Shown here: positions 60,259 through 64,000 of the stretch, piece after piece
How positions within the stretch are numbered: position 1 is the first letter of the stretch
How the letters are laid out: every line of letters starts with the position of its first letter
Assembly: GCF_003515685.1 (NCBI RefSeq)
Contig: NZ_QWEG01000010.1
Coordinates: 124,001-188,000, forward strand
Reading direction: 5' to 3'
Length of the DNA: 64,000 nt
Source: Neobacillus notoginsengisoli
Lineage (GTDB): Bacteria; Bacillota; Bacilli; Bacillales; Cytobacillaceae
The notes under the pieces: model-generated
The model's database searches: none
Told to the model about the DNA's origin: nothing
Seen by the model: the letters and a program-made list of their open reading frames with translations, nothing else
Made by a program: the position numbers and the translations under genes

Positions 60259-61278
60259 TTATCGGGTTGGTCGCCCTGAGTAATTTCCACCTGGTACAGG
60301 AGTAGGATCTACTCGGTGACATGTCCAGCAAACGGTTGCATTTGTATACTTCTTAAGGGCAGATCCGCCTTCGTTGATATCTTTCATGTAAGCTTCAGCT
60401 GTTTCCTGGCTCCATCCGCCCTTAACATAATCAGCTATCGTTTTGCCTGCTGTATCTTTTAAAAGTGTAATATCTGTACCGTGTGCATAGTGGCAGCTAG
60501 CACAGTTCCGCCCAGCTCTGTAGCTGTCTGTCGTGTGCGAATAATGTCCACTAACCATCTGATCTCCACTGGATCTTAAATAATCATCGTGGCATGTTGA
60601 GCAGAAGTTTGAATATACACGCTGCGGCACATCGGCACGATTCTGGTTTACAAACACAGGACCTTTGGATTGATAGATTTTTAATCCTGTAGGGCCAGTA
60701 CTGGCATTAAACTCCGCATAGGCAGGATCTTCAACCAATTCAAGGTCAAGCATCGCAGTAGAATATACCTTACCATTAACTTCTGTTCTCAATAATCGGT
60801 CATTGGTTGAGCCATGCGGGTTATGACAGCTGGAACATTGAAGTTCTTCTTTGTTTGAAGTCAGTGCCCCAGGCGCTGAATCAATCGCAACAGAACCTAC
60901 ATTGTGCATAGAAGCGCTGTCATGAGTGCTGTTGAATACACCAGCGCCGGAATTCTTTTTAACGTTATAGAAACCAAGTGTGCCATCGTGGCAGGACATA
61001 CACAAGTTTGACTCAGTATCTTGGAACTTTACCAAGGATTTGCCGTTAGCCTGGTGAGTGCTGTGGCAGTTGGCACAGGAATTAGTGTTGTTTTGAAAAT
61101 TGCCGTGTGTCCGGTGTGTTGCTTCTTTACCATTATTATCAATTGTTCCAACATGAATCCCAGGGGCAGGGTTATTCGGAGTAGGAACAAAAGGCTCTTC
61201 GGCAGAAGCTATTACTGCAAATGCGCTTAGCAGAATAAGTGTAAATAAAGCTGAAAAGCTAATCTTTAACTTCCCCAT
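60259..61278 (-). CDS. Secreted six-haem c-type cytochrome, paralogue 2
   Basis: 339 residues. Signal peptide (FSALFTLILLSAFAVIASA-EE). Six CXXCH motifs: CANCHSTH, CMSCHDG, CSSCHNPHGS, CSTCHDD, CASCHYAHG, CWTCH, with extra His residues placed to serve as distal ligands. Aligns along its whole length with the next gene (THGNFQNNTNSCANCHSTHQ, ESNLCMSCHDGTLGFY identical), so it arose by tandem duplication. RBS GGAGG. Confidence 0.92.
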   Translation of the reverse strand: MGKLKISFSALFTLILLSAFAVIASAEEPFVPTPNNPAPGIHVGTIDNNGKEATHRTHGNFQNNTNSCANCHSTHQANGKSLVKFQDTESNLCMSCHDGTLGFYNVKKNSGAGVFNSTHDSASMHNVGSVAIDSAPGALTSNKEELQCSSCHNPHGSTNDRLLRTEVNGKVYSTAMLDLELVEDPAYAEFNASTGPTGLKIYQSKGPVFVNQNRADVPQRVYSNFCSTCHDDYLRSSGDQMVSGHYSHTTDSYRAGRNCASCHYAHGTDITLLKDTAGKTIADYVKGGWSQETAEAYMKDINEGGSALKKYTNATVCWTCHRVDPTPVPGGNYSGRPTR

Positions 61279-61327
61279 TGCCGTTCCTCCCTAAGTTTCT
61301 CTATTTCTTTAAAAAAAATTGATAGAA

Positions 61328-61365
61328 AACAAGGTAGTAAATTTACATTACTACCTTGTCTCGTT
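61328..61365 (-). terminator. Hairpin after six-haem cytochrome 1
   Basis: CAAGGTAGTAA / TTACTACCTTG, then TTTTCT on the minus strand. Confidence 0.6.
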
Positions 61366-61412
61366 CATTTAGTTAAGCCAGTCAAATAGTGGGGCTATTT
61401 GTTGGCTCTATA

Positions 61413-62543
61413 TTATTTAATATTTTTCTTTTCATTGAAAGTTGGGGCCCAGCCATGTCTGCCATTTTCCCAGTTCCATAGCTCTCCGGTTCCAGCCCAT
61501 GGATCTCCAGCCTGTGCAGGCATGTAACCGGACCATGCACCTCCCTGAGTGTCTGGACCGTGGCCAATAAGTCCTGTGTTTTTGCTAGATGTATGGCAAG
61601 TATAGCAAACGGCCATATTGGTGTATTTCTTGAGGGAAGAACCTTTTTCGCTAATATCTTTCATGTATTCAATTGCGGTTTCTTCACTCCAACCTTTGTC
61701 TACGTAATTTTGAACGGTTTTACCGGCAACGTCCTTTAGAAGAGTAACGTCAGTACCGTGAGCATAGTGGCAGCTTGCACAGTTACGTCCCTGTGAAGTG
61801 GTGTTAGTTGTATGCGAATAGTGGCCCAGTGCAGTCTTTTTACCACTGCCAGTGTCATACGTATCGTGACAGGTTGAACAGAAATTGGCATAGTCTACTA
61901 AATCCTGGCCAGCCTTAGGACCTTTGGATTTATAAATTTTCAAGCCAGAGTTTGTAGAACTATCGTTGATAGCTTTAAATGTGTCATCTTCAATTAAATC
62001 TAATTTGATAGCGCCGCCATCTGGAGTTATTGTCAATCCGGCTACTTCATTTCTCAACAGACGGTCATTGGTGGAACCATGAGGGTTATGGCAGCTGGAG
62101 CATTGCATTGTATCTCCAACTTTGTTGTCGAGTGCACCAGGAGCTGCATTGATTGCAACAGTTCCTACATTGTGCATGGAAGCACTTTCGTGACTACTGT
62201 TAAATACACCGGCACCAGAGTTCTTTTTAACGTCATAGAATCCAAGAGTACCGTCGTGGCAGGACATACACAAGTTTGACTCAGTATTTTGGAACTTTAC
62301 CAAGGATTTGCCGTTAGCCTGGTGAGTGCTGTGGCAGTTGGCACAGGAATTGGTGTTGTTTTGGAAATTTCCGTGTGTTTTATGCTGATTCACTTGCCCA
62401 TTGTTATCAATTGTACCAACTTTGATGCCAGGTGCTGGATTTCCGGGTGTTGGCGTAAACTGTTCTGCTGATGCGATCGCTGCAAACATACTCAAAACAA
62501 TAAGCATAAAGAGCGCCGAAAAGCCAAGTTTGAACATTCTCAT
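61413..62543 (-). CDS. Secreted six-haem c-type cytochrome, paralogue 1
   Basis: 376 residues. Signal peptide (FSALFMLIVLSMFAAIASA-EQ). Haem motifs CANCH, CMSCH, CSSCH, CSTCH, CASCH, CYTCH in the same spacing as its paralogue. A 35-residue C-terminal extension rich in Gly/Trp (GGAWSGYMPAQAGDPWAGTG) is missing from paralogue 2. RBS GGGAGG. First cytochrome gene after the NHL protein. Confidence 0.92.
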   Translation of the reverse strand: MRMFKLGFSALFMLIVLSMFAAIASAEQFTPTPGNPAPGIKVGTIDNNGQVNQHKTHGNFQNNTNSCANCHSTHQANGKSLVKFQNTESNLCMSCHDGTLGFYDVKKNSGAGVFNSSHESASMHNVGTVAINAAPGALDNKVGDTMQCSSCHNPHGSTNDRLLRNEVAGLTITPDGGAIKLDLIEDDTFKAINDSSTNSGLKIYKSKGPKAGQDLVDYANFCSTCHDTYDTGSGKKTALGHYSHTTNTTSQGRNCASCHYAHGTDVTLLKDVAGKTVQNYVDKGWSEETAIEYMKDISEKGSSLKKYTNMAVCYTCHTSSKNTGLIGHGPDTQGGAWSGYMPAQAGDPWAGTGELWNWENGRHGWAPTFNEKKNIK

Positions 62544-62730
62544 CTCTACTTAAACCTCCCATTTTGTCTTAACTATTAACCTATAAAACCGGATAACCTC
62601 ATTAATTAAAAGCACCACCTCCTTTAATGTGTTTTTTGCGGCTTGTAAAAGAAAAAGCATTTTTCTTTTTTGAGCTTTTCCCAAGTTGCAGTTGGCTTTT
62701 GTATTGCTACTCCTTAAAAGGAGGTACTGC

Positions 62731-63696
62731 CTAGTAGAGAACTGAAATCCTTTGATTGACCGTATCGGTTACAAAGATTGTTCCCCGATCATCAATGAAG
62801 AGGCCATTAGGAAGATATAGTTTTCCATTATCTGTCCCCATACCGCCTAACGTTCTAATTTCATTTCCGTCCTCGTCGTATACATAAATGTTGTGGGAAA
62901 GGTTGCTGACTACATAAACATTGCCTTTTGAGTCAACATCAACCCCCCTTGGGTTAACAAAGAGCGGAACTCCCTTACCTTCCTTAGAACCATTAATGAT
63001 TCTTAAAAACTTTCCATCTTTATCAAAAACTTGAACCCGGTTATTGCCAGAATCAGTGACATAAATGTTATTGTCTTTGTCAACCGCAACGGCATTAGGA
63101 GCAATAAATTTCCCTTCTTCCTCGCCAGCTCCGCCAATTTCCATCAGCTTCTTGCCATCGAGATTAAACGCGAATACTTTGTTTTGCTTAATATCTGTTA
63201 CATAAAGGGTTTCATTGTAAATGCGCAGTCCGCCTGGAGATTGAATCAATTTTTCTTCATCAGGAAAATAGCTAATGAATTCTCCTTTTGAATTAAAAAT
63301 TGAAATGTTTCCATTATACAAATCCGCTACATAAATATTTTCTTCTTTATCACCGGCAATTCCATAGGGGAACTGAAACTCGCCTTCTTTAGAGCCTGAT
63401 TTGCCAAAAAGCATGACATTATTTCCAGACTGGTCAAACACTTGTACCTGAGCATTTTTTGAATCAGTAACATAAAGGAACTCGCCTATTTTTGTTACAT
63501 CCATCGGCTTGCCTAGAGGATTTTCAAAGCTTCCATAAAATGATTGCCTAAATTCCGGCTCTCCTCCGGCAGGATTTACCGCTGCCACAACTGGCTTCAG
63601 CTTTGGTCCAAGGTCCAGCAGGGCGATGCCTAGGAATAATGCTGCAGAAAATACAACCATGGCACTCATCCAAATATATACAGTTGTCTTTTTCAA
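62731..63696 (-). CDS. Membrane-anchored NHL-repeat beta-propeller protein
   Basis: 321 residues from TTG (AGGAG upstream). N-terminal membrane anchor (IWMSAMVVFSAALFLGIALLDLG), then six NHL repeats, each with a YVTDSxNxxxQVFD-like core (FLYVTDSKNAQVQVFD, IYVTDSGNNRVQVFD, IFVTDTVNQRISVLY). Such propellers accompany multihaem cytochromes in several bacterial and archaeal clusters; a scaffolding role is inference. Confidence 0.88.
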   Translation of the reverse strand: MKKTTVYIWMSAMVVFSAALFLGIALLDLGPKLKPVVAAVNPAGGEPEFRQSFYGSFENPLGKPMDVTKIGEFLYVTDSKNAQVQVFDQSGNNVMLFGKSGSKEGEFQFPYGIAGDKEENIYVADLYNGNISIFNSKGEFISYFPDEEKLIQSPGGLRIYNETLYVTDIKQNKVFAFNLDGKKLMEIGGAGEEEGKFIAPNAVAVDKDNNIYVTDSGNNRVQVFDKDGKFLRIINGSKEGKGVPLFVNPRGVDVDSKGNVYVVSNLSHNIYVYDEDGNEIRTLGGMGTDNGKLYLPNGLFIDDRGTIFVTDTVNQRISVLY

Positions 63697-63712
63697 TTCT
63701 AGTCATCTCCTA

Positions 63713-64000
63713 TTAATTGCTGTCTTTTTCAGAAAGTCTGGCCAACGCTTCAGAAGCTGGCTTATAAAGGGGGTCGTAGCTTAACGCCTGTTTATATAGC
63801 TCTTCAGCATCTGCCAACTTCCCCTGATCCTCTGCGACTCTGCCAATCTCAAAAACAATATCATTATTTACAGGCATCAGTTTATCCGCTTCCTGAAGTG
63901 ATTTTAGAGCCTCATCGTACATTTTCAGTTGGCGATAAGTCATTCCTTCAAGAAGAAAACCTTTATAATCTCTTGGTGCCAATTCTACAGCTTTGTTTGC
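63713..64000 (-). CDS. TPR-repeat protein, C-terminal part
   Basis: Partial; the 5' part is beyond the right edge. At least two tetratricopeptide repeats (GFLLEGMTYRQLKMYDEALKSL, DIVFEIGRVAEDQGKLADAEELYKQAL in parts). 17 bases before the NHL gene, hence in the same operon; perhaps an assembly or cytochrome biogenesis helper. Confidence 0.85.
   Translation of the reverse strand, partial: ANKAVELAPRDYKGFLLEGMTYRQLKMYDEALKSLQEADKLMPVNNDIVFEIGRVAEDQGKLADAEELYKQALSYDPLYKPASEALARLSEKDSN

Noticed and set aside
1-64000. tRNA, rRNA, CRISPR array or riboswitch
   Set aside because: Looked for cloverleaf, conserved rRNA segments, regularly spaced identical repeats and known aptamer cores by eye; none found. 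The 22-bp arrays are degenerate and lack unique spacers, so they are not CRISPR.

Overview
The window comes from a Gram-positive, spore-former-type Bacillaceae chromosome (Bacillus, Mesobacillus or Cytobacillus-like). The evidence is the degS-degU-degV-comF neighbourhood, a YvyE/IMPACT protein, an LCP cell-wall ligase, long-form HPF behind a sigma-B-like promoter, strong GGAGG ribosome binding sites and frequent TTG/GTG starts. No tRNA, rRNA or CRISPR array was seen.

Left chromosomal arm (1-12.87 kb): a truncated LCP gene and yvyE on the minus strand; then degS, degU, a large secreted double-domain nucleotidase, degV, a B12-type radical SAM protein and a NERD nuclease-like protein translationally coupled to comFA. 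Three copies of a noncoding repeat (a GC-rich hairpin followed by a roughly 22-bp-period array of GGTnCATAnTGTCACA motifs) lie after degU and upstream of the NERD gene. A fourth, inverted copy lies at 55.5 kb.

Prophage (12,874-52,735; 39,860 bp): a complete-looking siphophage with an HK97-type head is inserted in comFA exactly at the Walker A codons. The sequence allows attL, attR, attP and attB to be reconstructed to the base. attP is a quasi-palindrome centred on a TG dinucleotide shared by both junctions, and excision would restore an in-frame comFA of 501 codons. Order: large serine recombinase, CI/Cro-type switch with 15-bp operators, early replication genes (SNF2-like helicase, exonuclease, VRR-NUC, a Cas4-like nuclease/ATPase fusion, DUF669, family-B-like polymerase), an ISL3-family insertion element carrying two passenger genes, primase-helicase, a repeat-rich probable origin, late regulator, HNH, terminases, a LamG-containing accessory cassette, portal, protease, capsid, connectors, tail genes, lysis genes (XhlA-like, holin, GH25 lysin) and a small right-end operon.

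The most striking point inside the phage is a TGA9G run at the end of the Cas4-like/ATPase gene. A -1 shift there adds a perfect SSB-type C-terminal tip (ending DISDDDLPF). The identical TGA9G sequence occurs at the classical tail-chaperone frameshift at 40.29 kb, which suggests a second, undescribed programmed frameshift used to display an SSB tail.

Right chromosomal arm (52.73-64 kb): the 3' part of comFA, comFC (no comFB between them), hpf, a DUF1028 gene, a pair of half-size chromate transporters, a decayed gene fragment, and a minus-strand cluster of TPR protein, NHL beta-propeller protein and three secreted multihaem c-type cytochromes (6, 6 and 7 CXXCH motifs), two of them tandem paralogues. 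Such a cluster suggests extracytoplasmic electron transfer.
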